A DNA stretch of 64,000 nucleotides. Source: Bin16 sp965206315. Lineage in GTDB: Bacteria > Chloroflexota > Dehalococcoidia > Lucifugimonadales > Australimonadaceae. This document shows, in pieces, positions 16,202 to 25,185 of the stretch (the stretch's first letter is position 1; each line of letters starts with the position of its first letter). Position numbers and translations under genes: made by a program. The stretch spans positions 1,922,001 through 1,986,000 of the forward strand of contig OZ242210.1 in assembly GCA_965206315.1 (NCBI GenBank), written 5' to 3'. The notes under the pieces were generated by a model. The model was not told the origin of the DNA. It made no database searches and saw only the letters and a list, made by a program, of their open reading frames with translations.

Positions 16202-17362
16202 CTACGCCAGCAGACGCTTCCGCAGCGCCGGGGTTTCCGCCATATCCAGCATCGTCCACGCCATCGCCACTGCGCCGTCGTACAGCGCCTGGTCGGCGGC
16301 GGGCGTGGCGCACGCCGCCGCGAACTCCGGCTGGTGGTTCACCGCCGGCAGCGACTCGATACCTATCGCCGGATGGATGGAGGGCAGGGCGAGCGACACG
16401 TTCCCCATGTCGGTCGAGACGGGCGTTGCGGGGCTCGATTCGCCGGGCGCGGGGAACCGCCGCCCGAGGCGCTCCGCGTTCCGCTGGTACGCCGCTGCCA
16501 TCTCCAGGTCGTGTTCGAGGTGCGCGAACGGCCTGTCGCCCCCGATGACGCTGAGCCTCGCGCCGGTCGCCAGTGCGCCCGCCTCGAAGCAGCGCATCAC
16601 CTTCTCATAGACCTCGGTCAGGTCGTCCAGCGTGACGGCGCGCACCGCGTAGTCCGCGGAGGAGTGCGCAGGGATGATGTTGAACGCGTCGCCGCCGTGC
16701 GTCACGATGCCGTGCACCCGGTCCGTCGAGCGGATGTGCTGCCGCAGCAGCCCGATGGCCGTCTGTGCGATGGTCAGCGCGTCGGCGGCGTTCACGCCCA
16801 GCTCCGGGAAGCCGGACGCGTGCGCCGCTTTCCCCTCGTAGTGCACCTCGAAGAACGAAGCCGCGACGATGGGCCAGACCGCCACGTCCCACGGCGCGGG
16901 GTGCGTCATCATCGCGGCGTGAGCGCCCTCGAAAGCGCCGCCTTCCAGCAGGCGTATCTTCCCGCCGGAGCGCAGCACCTCCTCCGCGGGCGTGCCCATC
17001 ACGGTGACGGTCAACCCTGCGTCGTCGGCCACCGCGCCTGCGCCGATGCCTGCCCCGGCGGCGCTCGCTGCGATGACGTTATGCCCGCAGGCGTGGCCGA
17101 TGCCGGGTAGCGCGTCGTACTCCGCGCAGACGACGATGTGCAGCGGGCCGGAGCCCTTCGTTGCGCGGAACGCGGTCGGCAGCCCGCAGATGCCGGGTTC
17201 GACGGCGAAGCCCGCGGCGTCCAGCGTCTCCTCCAGCCAGCCGGACGCCTGCTCCTCCTCGTAGCCCAGTTCCGGGTTAGCGTGGATCCGGTGGCTGAGC
17301 GCGGTCAGCTCGTCGCGCGCCGCGTCTATCGCGGCGCGCGCGGCCTCCTTCGCGTCCGCCAT
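16202..17362 (-). CDS. M20-family metallopeptidase/amidohydrolase
   Basis: The start is the ATG at 17362, which overlaps the VOC gene's stop (ATGA), giving 386 residues. The family motifs are HRIHANPELGYEE, CAEYDALPGIGHACGHN (metal-binding His and Asp/Glu), GTPAEE and the C-terminal DMGNVS and HP motif. It resembles aminoacylase/hippurate hydrolase-like proteins that cleave N-acyl amino acids or p-aminobenzoyl-glutamate-type amides. It is probably cytosolic and co-transcribed with the VOC protein; the substrate is undetermined. Confidence 0.92.
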   Translation of the reverse strand: MADAKEAARAAIDAARDELTALSHRIHANPELGYEEEQASGWLEETLDAAGFAVEPGICGLPTAFRATKGSGPLHIVVCAEYDALPGIGHACGHNVIAASAAGAGIGAGAVADDAGLTVTVMGTPAEEVLRSGGKIRLLEGGAFEGAHAAMMTHPAPWDVAVWPIVAASFFEVHYEGKAAHASGFPELGVNAADALTIAQTAIGLLRQHIRSTDRVHGIVTHGGDAFNIIPAHSSADYAVRAVTLDDLTEVYEKVMRCFEAGALATGARLSVIGGDRPFAHLEHDLEMAAAYQRNAERLGRRFPAPGESSPATPVSTDMGNVSLALPSIHPAIGIESLPAVNHQPEFAAACATPAADQALYDGAVAMAWTMLDMAETPALRKRLLA

Positions 17363-17754
17363 CAGTCGTCGTGTCCCTTGTAGAGCAGTTGGAGCCTGTG
17401 GCCTTCGGGGTCGTTGAAGTAGATGCACGTCGGGTCGCCGGTGCGGCCCTGCACCTCTATGCCTTCCGCCTCGATGCGCGCCTTCGTCTCCTCGTAGCTC
17501 GCGGGCTCCATGCGCAGCGCCATGTGGTTCAGCTCACGCCCGCTGGACGCCCCATCGATGCGCGTTGCGTCGAACAGCGCCACCTGGTCGTGCTCGCCGC
17601 ACCGGAGGAAGCACTGCCAGTCGTTCTCGTGCCCGACGCTCATGCCAAGCACGTCGATGTAGAAGCGCCTGGCGCGCGGAAGGTCGTTCACCCAGAGCAC
17701 CACGTGGTCTATACCCGTCGTCTTGATCTGCAACTTCTCTGCCTGCTGCACCAT
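17362..17754 (-). CDS. VOC (glyoxalase/bleomycin-resistance) family protein
   Basis: The protein has 130 residues, a single betaalphabetabetabeta pair. TGIDHVVLWVND begins the first module (metal His), and CIYFNDPEGHRLQLLY ends the second (the canonical metal Glu position of DPxGxxxE is replaced by Gln or lies elsewhere). It may be a dioxygenase, lyase or binding protein. It is coupled to the M20 gene by a 4-base overlap. Confidence 0.88.
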   Translation of the reverse strand: MVQQAEKLQIKTTGIDHVVLWVNDLPRARRFYIDVLGMSVGHENDWQCFLRCGEHDQVALFDATRIDGASSGRELNHMALRMEPASYEETKARIEAEGIEVQGRTGDPTCIYFNDPEGHRLQLLYKGHDD

Positions 17755-17906
17755 GTTGGCCTCCTTGCTCGGTTCCGTTTACGGACTCTGATGCCTCTTC
17801 GACGGCGATAGCGTAGCACCTTCCCGCTTATGCCGCTTATGCCGCGCAAACCCACTGGCACGGGCGTATACTCCGGGCAATTGAGGACACGATAGAGGAG
17901 GCGCGC

Positions 17907-19034
17907 ATGGTCTCGATCACGGATCGCTACGAACCCTGGAAGCTGACACCCTACGAGAAGTGGGTAACCGACGAAGGGCTGCAGGTGCACACGCAGCAGC
18001 TCGTCGAGGACATCCACACCATCGGCGTCGAGCCGTGGGAGCGCACCGGAACCAGGGCCGCGCTGCTCGACCTCACAGCCGACCCGCTCGATGGCGCGCT
18101 CGTGAACAACCAGGGCACGATCCGCTTCGTCTGCGAGATCCCGCCCGGCGGAACGTTCAACGTCGAGCGCCACATGTACGAGGAGATATTCTTCGTGCTG
18201 AAGGGACGCGGGGCGACTGCCGTCTGGTACGAGGGCCAGCCGAAGCACACGTTCGAGTGGCAGGAGGGAAGCGTCTTCTCTATCCCCCTCAATGCATGGC
18301 ACGAGCTCTACAACGCCAGCGGCGAGGAGACGGTGCGGTTGTACGGTGCGACCAACGCCCCGACAGCCTTCAACCTCTACGGCAGCCCGGAGCTCATCTT
18401 CGACTGCCCCATGACGTTCCCCGACCGGTTCGACCCCACCGACGAGCTCTATTTCAGCGGGAAGTCCTCCAAGATCGAGGACCGGTTCATGGAGACGAAC
18501 TTCATCCCGAACGTGCACAACGTCGTGCTGGACAGGTGGACCGCTCGTGGCCCCGGCGAGAACATGATGATCAACATGGCCAACGGCCACTTCATCTGCC
18601 ACCTCTCCGAGTTCCCCGCGGGGACCTACAAGAAGGCGCACACCGGCGAGGCGAACCGGAAGCGCTCGGGCCTCGTCTCAGACGTTGCCTACCTTTTCCT
18701 GAGCGGGGAGGGGTACGACCTGCAGTGGCCGGAGGGCGTCTACCCGTCGCCCGGCACCGAGTGGGAGCAGCTGGACTACAGGGCTGGCACGCTCATGTCG
18801 CCCGGCACCGGCTATCACCAGCACTTCAACTGCAGCGCGGAGCCCATCCGCTATCTCGTCCTGCGGTACGGCAACCCCCGGTACGCCGGATACGTCGGCG
18901 CGCGCTACAAGAACACGGGTGGGCCGCAGATACAGTTCGTGGAAGAGGACCCGGCTATACGGTCACACTTCGAGGAAGAGCTGGCAAAGCGCGGCGCAGC
19001 CTCGCAGATGGCGGGTTACACGGACGAGCCCTAA
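17907..19034 (+). CDS. Bicupin-domain protein
   Basis: The protein has 375 residues. Two cupin barrels: the first has GGTFNVERHMYEEIFFVLKGRG and WHELYN (His/Glu metal set), the second AGTYKKAHTGEANRK, LFLSGEGYDL and PGTGYHQHFN near 330. The layout resembles gentisate-type ring-cleavage dioxygenases and related bicupins, but no substrate can be assigned. GAGGAGGC precedes the ATG. Its last 4 bases overlap the end of the convergent antiporter gene. Confidence 0.86.
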   Translation: MVSITDRYEPWKLTPYEKWVTDEGLQVHTQQLVEDIHTIGVEPWERTGTRAALLDLTADPLDGALVNNQGTIRFVCEIPPGGTFNVERHMYEEIFFVLKGRGATAVWYEGQPKHTFEWQEGSVFSIPLNAWHELYNASGEETVRLYGATNAPTAFNLYGSPELIFDCPMTFPDRFDPTDELYFSGKSSKIEDRFMETNFIPNVHNVVLDRWTARGPGENMMINMANGHFICHLSEFPAGTYKKAHTGEANRKRSGLVSDVAYLFLSGEGYDLQWPEGVYPSPGTEWEQLDYRAGTLMSPGTGYHQHFNCSAEPIRYLVLRYGNPRYAGYVGARYKNTGGPQIQFVEEDPAIRSHFEEELAKRGAASQMAGYTDEP

Positions 19035-20782
19035 GCGTCCCCAAAGTGTGAGGACTCATCCTCCGAGGCGAACTCCCCCATCTCGGCGCGGGCTTCTTCG
19101 ACGAGCTCCTCCACAACCGGCTTCGCCACGCCCACGTCCAGCAGGGAGACGCGCATCATCTCCAGTGCTGCCTCGAGTTCCGGCCAGACGACCGCGTCCG
19201 CGCCGGTATCCTCCAGCACCCGCACTTCCTCCTCCCGACCTGCGCGGCTCACGATGCGGGCCTCTGGATTGAGCCGCCGTGCGTGCTGCACCGCAACCAG
19301 CGCCGACACGTGCTCGGGGAGCGCCGAGACGAACAGCCGCGCATGCTGCACGCCCGCCGCTGTCAGCACTGCGTCGTTCGTTGCATCGCCGTGGATGATG
19401 AAATCGTGGTGTTCCATCTCTCGGGCGATGATTGCCGGGTCCGATTCGATCGTGACGTAGGGCAGCCCGAGCTGCTTGATCTCCTGCACGATGAGTGAGC
19501 CCACGCGGCCGTAACCGGCCACGACCACGTGTCCCCGCAGCAGCGGCGCGCGCTCCAGTGCGGATTCAGCCCCTGCGGCGCCCGCAAGGTGCCGTTCGAA
19601 GAACACGGAACGCGCCCGGAGAGAGGTCAGCGACCTGGACCCCGCAGCCACGAACCCCGGCGTGATAGCCATCGTGAATACAGCCGCGGTGATGATCAGC
19701 GACAGGAGGTCACCTTCCGCCACTCCCGTCGCAACTGCAGTGCCCGCCACGATGAAGCTGAATTCGCCTATCTGGATCATCAGGAAACCGGTGCGCGCCG
19801 CCGTGTCCGGCAGGTAACCCACCGCACGCATGAGGGCGTTGATCAGGAAGAGTTTGACGAAGATCGACGCCCCGATGAACAGTGCCGCTACACCGATATT
19901 CGAGGCAAGGAAGTCGATGTCTGCCAGCATACCCAGCGATACGAAGAAGAATGCCGCGAAGATGTCGCGAACGGGTATCACCTCCGACAGAGCGCGGCGT
20001 CCCGCCCAGTCCGACTCGCTCAGCACCAGCCCCGCAAGGAACGCCCCAAGCGGCGCTGAAAGCCCGGCCCAGGACGTGAGCGCGGCCGCGCCGAGCGCCG
20101 CCCCCATGACGGTGATGACGAACGATTCGCGTGCTCCCGCGAGCGCCACCCGCTTGAGCAGCCAGGGGAGGCCGAGCGAACCGACGAACCACACCCCCAC
20201 GAGGATGGCCGCAGCCTTCGCCGCGCTGATGGCCAGCTCCCTGGCGATCGAATCGCCGTCCCCGCCCAGTGCTCCGACCACAGCCATCATTGGCACGAAC
20301 GCGAGGTCCTGCACCAGCAGCATCCCTGCGGCCATACGCCCGTGCAGCGTTCCGAGTTCGCCCCGGTCGTTCAGCGTTTTGAGCGCGACCATGGTGCTGC
20401 TGAGCGACAGCGCCATGCCCGCGACGAGAGCGGCACTCGGCTCCCAACCGAGCGCAATGCCGATGCCGTAGCCCACGGCTATCGTCAGCGTGATCTGACC
20501 CACGCTGGCAACCAGCACACGCCAGCCGAGGCGGCGCAGATCGGTCAGCGATATCTCAACGCCCACGGCGAAGAGCAGCAGGACGACCCCGAACTCGGCC
20601 AGCGTCTGCACGTCGTCCAGGTGCGTGATCAGCCCCAGCGCGTGTGGGCCCACGATTGCGCCCGCCGCAAGGTAACCGATGAGCGGAGGCAGGCGCAGCA
20701 GGCGCGCGCCGAGTCCCCCAACCCCCGCTGCTACGAGGATGACGACCATATCGTCGAAGAGTTCGGACCCTAGTTCAAGCAC
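19031..20782 (-). CDS. CPA2-type K+/H+ or Na+/H+ antiporter with TrkA-N domain
   Basis: The protein has 583 residues (GTG start). About 12 membrane segments cover residues 1-380 (LPPLIGYLAAGAIVGPHALG, LGAFLAGLVLSES, the CPA2 core). A RCK/TrkA-N nucleotide-binding domain follows at about 415-540 (HVVVAGYGRVGSLIVQEI, HGDATNDAVL). It matches KefB/KefC-like transporters for ion and pH homeostasis gated by NAD(H)-type ligands. It stands alone, convergent with the bicupin gene. Confidence 0.94.
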   Translation of the reverse strand: MLELGSELFDDMVVILVAAGVGGLGARLLRLPPLIGYLAAGAIVGPHALGLITHLDDVQTLAEFGVVLLLFAVGVEISLTDLRRLGWRVLVASVGQITLTIAVGYGIGIALGWEPSAALVAGMALSLSSTMVALKTLNDRGELGTLHGRMAAGMLLVQDLAFVPMMAVVGALGGDGDSIARELAISAAKAAAILVGVWFVGSLGLPWLLKRVALAGARESFVITVMGAALGAAALTSWAGLSAPLGAFLAGLVLSESDWAGRRALSEVIPVRDIFAAFFFVSLGMLADIDFLASNIGVAALFIGASIFVKLFLINALMRAVGYLPDTAARTGFLMIQIGEFSFIVAGTAVATGVAEGDLLSLIITAAVFTMAITPGFVAAGSRSLTSLRARSVFFERHLAGAAGAESALERAPLLRGHVVVAGYGRVGSLIVQEIKQLGLPYVTIESDPAIIAREMEHHDFIIHGDATNDAVLTAAGVQHARLFVSALPEHVSALVAVQHARRLNPEARIVSRAGREEEVRVLEDTGADAVVWPELEAALEMMRVSLLDVGVAKPVVEELVEEARAEMGEFASEDESSHFGDA

Positions 20783-20837
20783 AGTTCAACCTTGTCCTCG
20801 TATCGGAGTGAGAGGCGCTCCGAGTGCCGCATCGGAG

Positions 20838-21629
20838 TCAGGCTGCCTGCTCCAACTCCATGAGCATCACGTAGACGTGCTGGGGATCGGTGATGAGGCT
20901 GATCCGCCCTATCCCTGGTATGGACATCGGCTGTACTTGCATACTGCCGCCCATCGCCTGCACCTGCTCCAGCGCCGCGTCGAGGTTCTCCACCCCGAAG
21001 TAGACCGTCCAGTTCGGAGGCACCTCTCCCCATATCGGCTGGATGGCGAGCATCCCCGCTGCAGGCGCTCCGTCGTTCGTGAACAGGTTGTACGGCATGC
21101 CGCCCGCGCCCGGCACCTCCTGCGCCACCCATCCAAAGAGGTTGCAGTAGAAGCTGCTCGCAGCCTTCGTGTCGTGGGTGTACAGCTCGGACCAGCAGTA
21201 GGCGCCCGCTTCCCCGATCAGGTCTACGCCGATGTGCGTCTTCGCCTCCCACAGGTTCAGGACGGCGCCGGTCGGGTCCATGATGCTGGCCATCCTGCCG
21301 AACTCCATCACGTCCATCGGCGGCATGATCACGGTCCCGCCCAGGCTGGCCGCCTTCGCCGCCGCTTCCTCCACGTTCGCAACCGCGACGTACGAGTTCC
21401 AGTGGGGAGGCACCCCCTGCTCCAGCATGTCCGGCATCAGTGGGGACAGCCCCGCTATGTTCTTTCCGTTCCGGCTGAAGAGGGTATACACGAAATCGTC
21501 GCCCACCGGGTTGTCGACGGTCTCGCATCCGAGCAGCGTGGAGTAGAACTCCTTCGCGCTCTCCACGTCGGTGGTCATCAGGTCCACCCAGTTGAACCCA
21601 CCGGGATAAGGTTCGAACACTTCCGCCAT
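20838..21629 (-). CDS. Double VOC-domain protein
   Basis: The start is chosen as the ATG at 21629 because GGAGGAG lies 7 bases upstream; the protein has 263 residues. Two consecutive VOC modules occur: NWVDLMTTDVESAKEFYSTL starts the first and CWSELYTHDTKAASSFYCNL the second; each ends in a DPTG- or DPQH-type strand. This layout is common in actinobacterial and Chloroflexota proteins of unknown function (hydroxylase-like or antibiotic-binding). No neighbour hints at a substrate. Confidence 0.87.
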   Translation of the reverse strand: MAEVFEPYPGGFNWVDLMTTDVESAKEFYSTLLGCETVDNPVGDDFVYTLFSRNGKNIAGLSPLMPDMLEQGVPPHWNSYVAVANVEEAAAKAASLGGTVIMPPMDVMEFGRMASIMDPTGAVLNLWEAKTHIGVDLIGEAGAYCWSELYTHDTKAASSFYCNLFGWVAQEVPGAGGMPYNLFTNDGAPAAGMLAIQPIWGEVPPNWTVYFGVENLDAALEQVQAMGGSMQVQPMSIPGIGRISLITDPQHVYVMLMELEQAA

Positions 21630-21735
21630 CTGTCTCTCCTCCGGGCGCGCCGTCATCGGCTGCGCTCATCGTGCTCAAGGATACGCTAACTCGCACCCTC
21701 GCCTTCGTTTGAAGAGAACGCTCTTCGCGTGAGGG

Positions 21736-22479
21736 CTACTTGATGATCTCTCTGTCGCGCATGCTGACGTAGCCGTCCCGCGCCACCACGACGTGGTCCG
21801 CCAGCTTGATGTCCAGCGTCTTGCCGACGGCGGCGATCTCCTTCGTCAGCGCCACGTCTGCTGCGCTCGGGTCCGGGTCTCCGGACGGATGGTTGTGCAC
21901 CATCACCACGCTGGGCGCGTTCACCTGCACGGCCTGCCGGAACACCTCCACCGGACGCACGCTCACGCTGTTCACTGTTCCCTTGAACACCGTGGACGTG
22001 GCCAGCAGTTGGTTCCGCGAGTTGAGCGACAACACCCGCAGCTCCTCCTGAGGGAGGAATTCCATCTGCGGCTTCATCATCCGCGCCACGTCCACCGATG
22101 TCTGGAGTACGGGTGGGCCTTCTCTATCCCTCGACGCCTCGATACGCCTGCCCAACTCCAACGCAGCCAGCAGGTGTGCGGCTTTCGCCTCACCGAACCC
22201 GTGGAACGCGCACAGCTCGCCGTGTGACACCCGCGCGAGGCGGTCGAGGCCGCCCGCCTCCGACAGCAGCCGGTTGGCAAGCGTTACGGCGCTCTCCGCC
22301 CTCGTGCCAGTCCTCAGCAGGATCGCGAGCAGTTCCGCGTCGCTCAGCGCGTCAGGCCCGGCGTCGCGCAGCCGCTCGCGGGGGCGCTGCTCGCCTGGCA
22401 TGTCGCGGATCAGCACCGGGCGGTATCGCGGCTCCTGCAATATCCGTTCGGCGGTCGTCGTTGCGTCCGGTTCGCTCAT
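21736..22479 (-). CDS. radC: RadC-type JAB1/MPN metalloprotein (UPF0758)
   Basis: The protein has 247 residues from the ATG at 22479; an in-frame start at 22530 is possible but no ribosome site decides it. The N-terminal helix-hairpin-helix part has LSDAELLAILLRTGT and FHGFGEAKA. The C-terminal JAMM motif is MVHNHPSGDPDPSAAD (HxH...D zinc site), with E at SLNSRNQL/VFKGTVN upstream. The biological role is unclear despite the name; a DNA-associated function is assumed. Confidence 0.93.
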   Translation of the reverse strand: MSEPDATTTAERILQEPRYRPVLIRDMPGEQRPRERLRDAGPDALSDAELLAILLRTGTRAESAVTLANRLLSEAGGLDRLARVSHGELCAFHGFGEAKAAHLLAALELGRRIEASRDREGPPVLQTSVDVARMMKPQMEFLPQEELRVLSLNSRNQLLATSTVFKGTVNSVSVRPVEVFRQAVQVNAPSVVMVHNHPSGDPDPSAADVALTKEIAAVGKTLDIKLADHVVVARDGYVSMRDREIIK

Positions 22480-22548
22480 CGCAGGTATCATCGGCAAGAG
22501 GACCGCGAATGCGCTACGGGCTGGTGTCACACGATGCGCTCCGGTCTG

Positions 22549-22612
22549 GTTCCCTCTCCTGAGGGAGAGGGTTAGAGCCTGCCCCGCACTCGATGCGGGG
22601 GTGAGGGCCCTG
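22549..22612. repeat. Dispersed repeat family 2 copy
   Basis: Two adjacent hairpins, CTCTCCTGAGGGAGAG and GCCCCGCACTCGATGCGGGG, lie between radC and the DUF427 gene. Related copies lie at 23.2, 24.05, 29.8, 30.9, 56.55, 61.4-61.6 and 63.4 kb. Confidence 0.75.
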
Positions 22613-22654
22613 CGTGTGGCGGAGTGGGGTTGACGAGTACGTGAGGTTCCATCT

Positions 22655-23206
22655 ATGGCAGAACGAACTGCGGAAGAAGAGGTCTCCTACTGGCGCGCAT
22701 TCCCGCGCGAGCGTCCGGCGAACGTCGAAACCCCTGGCCCCGGCCAGGAGTCCGTGTGGGACTACCCGCGCCCGCCCCGTTTGGAGCCTGTCAGCGCGCG
22801 TCTGCGTGTCGAGTTCGCGGGCGTGACCGTCGCCGACACCACGCGTGGGATGCGCGTCTGCGAGACGGCCGGCGCGCCCGTCTACTACTTCCCGCCAGAC
22901 GACGTGAAGCGCGTGTTCCTGCGCCTCATGAGCCACACGACGCTCTGCGAATGGAAGGGTAAGGCGTCGTACTGGACGCTGAACGTGCGCGGACGTGAAG
23001 CCCAGGCCGCCGCGTGGTGCTATGCGTCGCCGTTCGAAGGCTACGAGGCGATAGCCGGGTGGTTCGCCTTCCACGCGGGACGCGCCGACGCCTGCTTCGT
23101 CGGCGACGAGCGTGTGATGCCGCAGCCGGGCGGCTACTACGGCGGCTGGATAACGTCCAGCGTCGTGGGCCCGTTCAAGGGAGAGCCCGGCACCGAGCGC
23201 TGGTAA
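22655..23206 (+). CDS. DUF427 domain protein
   Basis: The protein has 183 residues. The DUF427 core shows as VADTTRGMRVCETAGAPVYYFPPDDV, then CEWKGKASYWTL, then AAWCYASPFEGYEAIAGWFAF, followed by a short C-terminal extension. The family is small, cytosolic and of unknown biochemical function. Dispersed repeats flank the gene on both sides. Confidence 0.9.
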   Translation: MAERTAEEEVSYWRAFPRERPANVETPGPGQESVWDYPRPPRLEPVSARLRVEFAGVTVADTTRGMRVCETAGAPVYYFPPDDVKRVFLRLMSHTTLCEWKGKASYWTLNVRGREAQAAAWCYASPFEGYEAIAGWFAFHAGRADACFVGDERVMPQPGGYYGGWITSSVVGPFKGEPGTERW

Positions 23207-23436
23207 GGCTGCCTGCCCCTCTCCGTCAGGAGAGGCCCGCGCCTTTAGCGCGTGGGTGAGGGCCCTCGGCGAGGTTGGGGGATGTCTGGTGTAGGGGCAT
23301 CCCTTGTGGGTGCCCGCCTGGTTCCTCCCCCTTGATGGAGGAAGGTTAGGATGGAGGTGAACTGCCCCGCACTTGATGCGGGGATGGGGGTGAACAGGGG
23401 AGGGCGGACGGGTTACGCATCGATAAGGAGGACTGC
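23207..23436. repeat. Repeat-filled intergenic region
   Basis: Contains a family 2 hairpin with GCGCCTTTAGCGC (23212-23266), a GTGTAGGGGCATCCC/GGGTGCCC hairpin (family 3, about 23290-23317) and a diverged family 1 copy (CCTCCCCCTTGATGGAGGAAGG, about 23325-23362). No gene is seen. Confidence 0.75.
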
Positions 23437-24048
23437 ATGTCGGAACCGGGACTCTTCGAGACGATCTACGCGCAGCGGGCCATCCGTCGCTTCAAGCCCG
23501 ACCCGGTGCCGCGAGATGCCATCGAGCGCATCGTCGAGGCTGCGACGCACGCGCCCTCCGGCGGCAACCGCCAGCCGTGGGCGTTCGTCGTCGTGACCGA
23601 CCCGGCGAAGAAGCAGCGTATCGCGGAGTGGTACCACGAGGGGTGGGTCGCGATGTACGCCTCCGACCCGTCGCGCCCGCGCAATGCCGTCTACCGCTCA
23701 GCCGAATACCTCGCCGAGCACATGGCCGGGACGCCGGTGCTCATCTTCCCCTGCATCGCTGCGGGAGGGGGACGCAGGCCGTCCTTCCAGACCGGCTCGT
23801 CCATCTACCCGGCAGCGCAGAACCTCATGCTCGCCGCTGCCGCCCTGGGCATCGGCACCGTCATCACGACGTTCCACATGAGGCGGGAAGGGGAGGTGAA
23901 GGCGCTCCTCGGCATACCGGACGACTACGCCACCGCCTGCATGATCGCGATGGGCTATCCCGCAAAGGGTGAACGGTTCGGCGGCGCGCGGCGCAAGCCC
24001 GCCTCCGAGGTCACCCACTACGAGTCCTGGACCGATCCCCTCTCCTGA
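23437..24048 (+). CDS. Nitroreductase-family flavoprotein
   Basis: The protein has 203 residues. RAIRRFKPDPVP and THAPSGGNRQPWAFVVV are the FMN-binding motifs; AAAALGIGTVITTFH and MGYPAK complete the fold. It is an FMN-dependent NAD(P)H oxidoreductase. GGAGG lies upstream of the ATG. The gene is flanked by repeats on both sides, with no operon partner, so the substrate is open. Confidence 0.93.
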   Translation: MSEPGLFETIYAQRAIRRFKPDPVPRDAIERIVEAATHAPSGGNRQPWAFVVVTDPAKKQRIAEWYHEGWVAMYASDPSRPRNAVYRSAEYLAEHMAGTPVLIFPCIAAGGGRRPSFQTGSSIYPAAQNLMLAAAALGIGTVITTFHMRREGEVKALLGIPDDYATACMIAMGYPAKGERFGGARRKPASEVTHYESWTDPLS

Positions 24049-24140
24049 GGGAGAGGGCAACGCGCTTTAGGGGCATCCCGTGGGGTGCCCATGTCTGGTC
24101 CCTTCCCCCTCGATGGGGGAAGGTTAGGATGGGGGTGTTC
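24049..24140. repeat. Dispersed repeats (families 2, 3 and 1)
   Basis: A family 2 half (CGCGCTTTAG), a family 3 hairpin (GGGGCATCCC/GGGGTGCCC) and a family 1 copy at 24097-24140 fill the gap between the convergent nitroreductase and DinB-like genes. Confidence 0.75.
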
Positions 24141-24153
24141 TGTGTGAGCATCC

Positions 24154-24684
24154 CTACCTGTTCAGCCACCCCCGGCCCTGCAGCGCGCCTCGCGCATAGC
24201 AGACCTGTCCCCCGTGATGGATAGACTCCACGATGATCCCCGGCAGGCGCTCGCGCAGCGGCACGAGTTCCGTCCCGCGCACCGGCGGCACCATGCGTTC
24301 GAGGTCGGCCTCGGTCAGCGAGTCGAGGAAGGCGTCCGTGTTGGCGCGTACGGCCCTGTAGTAGTCCAGCAGCGTCTCTGCCGGAGGCGAAGCGAACGCG
24401 TCCACCTGCTCGTTGGTGTCGCCGTTGCCGCGGTAGGACGGGTCCGGCGCCATGCCGAAGCGCTCGTGCCAGCCGTCCCGCACCCACACCGTCTCCTGGC
24501 TCGCCATGCTGGACACCGCGAAGTCCTGCACCCGCGACAGGTGCCACATGAGCCAGCCGATGGGGTTGGACTCCGGCGCCGGGCGTTGGTGCAGTTCCTC
24601 GGAGGTGAGGCCCTCCACCGCGGCCAGCATGTACTCCTCGTTCCTGTTCAGCGCGTCCTTGATCACCTGTCCCAACGACGACAT
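24154..24684 (-). CDS. DinB-like four-helix-bundle protein
   Basis: The start is the ATG at 24684, where GAGAGGGAGGG lies just upstream; the protein has 176 residues. The DinB/YfiT signature metal histidines are HLSRVQDF (near 50) and SIHHGGQV (near 155). The family contains metal-binding thiol-dependent transferases and stress-induced proteins. No thiol or substrate can be assigned. It lies downstream of the ribosomal operon's terminator. Confidence 0.87.
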   Translation of the reverse strand: MSSLGQVIKDALNRNEEYMLAAVEGLTSEELHQRPAPESNPIGWLMWHLSRVQDFAVSSMASQETVWVRDGWHERFGMAPDPSYRGNGDTNEQVDAFASPPAETLLDYYRAVRANTDAFLDSLTEADLERMVPPVRGTELVPLRERLPGIIVESIHHGGQVCYARGALQGRGWLNR

Positions 24685-24710
24685 GACACCCTCCCTCTCG
24701 TCGGATGCGG

Positions 24711-24738
24711 AAAGGGCGGCCTTCTGCAAGACCGCCCC
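24711..24738 (-). terminator. Rho-independent terminator of the rpl operon
   Basis: On the minus strand GGGCGGTCTT-GCAG-AAGGCCGCCC forms a near-perfect 10-bp stem (one mismatch), followed by TTTCC. It lies 29 bases after the rplL stop and before the DinB-like gene. Confidence 0.8.
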
Positions 24739-24766
24739 TCTCGTTCCACGCTGGTTCGCTGCGGAC

Positions 24767-25150
24767 CTACGCGACGGTAACCGTTGCGCCGGACTCCTCC
24801 AGCTTCTTCTTCGTGTCCTCGGCCTCTTCCTTGCTGATGCTCTCTCGCACGGCGACGGGGGCGCTCTCCACCATCTCCTTCGCCTCGCGCAGGCCGAGGT
24901 TCGTCAGCTCGCGCACCGTCTTGATGACGTTGATCTTGTTCGCGCCGATGTCGGTCAGCGTCACGGTGAACTCGAACTGCTCCTCCGCCGCCTCCGCTGC
25001 GCCATCCCCGCCTGCGGCAGGGGCGGCGGCGACCGCCACCGGTGCGGCTGCGCTCACGCCGAACTCCTCTTCCAGCGCCTTCACCAGCTCCGAGAGCTCC
25101 AGCACGGAGAGAGACTTGATCGACTCGATGAGTTCTTCCTTGGTTGCCAT
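24767..25150 (-). CDS. rplL: Ribosomal protein L7/L12
   Basis: The protein has 127 residues. The N-terminal dimerization segment (LIESIKSLSVLELSELVKALEEEFGVS) is followed by an Ala/Gly hinge (VAAAPAAGGDGAA) and the C-terminal factor-binding domain (NKINVIKTVRELTNLGLREAKEMVE). It is the last gene of the operon; unlike many bacteria, rpoB does not follow. Confidence 0.98.
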   Translation of the reverse strand: MATKEELIESIKSLSVLELSELVKALEEEFGVSAAAPVAVAAAPAAGGDGAAEAAEEQFEFTVTLTDIGANKINVIKTVRELTNLGLREAKEMVESAPVAVRESISKEEAEDTKKKLEESGATVTVA

Positions 25151-25185
25151 GTGGTCCTCCTGTTCCTGTTCCGTTCTCGTTCTTG

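Noticed and set aside
24154..24684. DinB-like protein as DNA-damage polymerase
   Set aside because: It is the DinB/YfiT four-helix-bundle family, unrelated to DNA polymerase IV despite the name.
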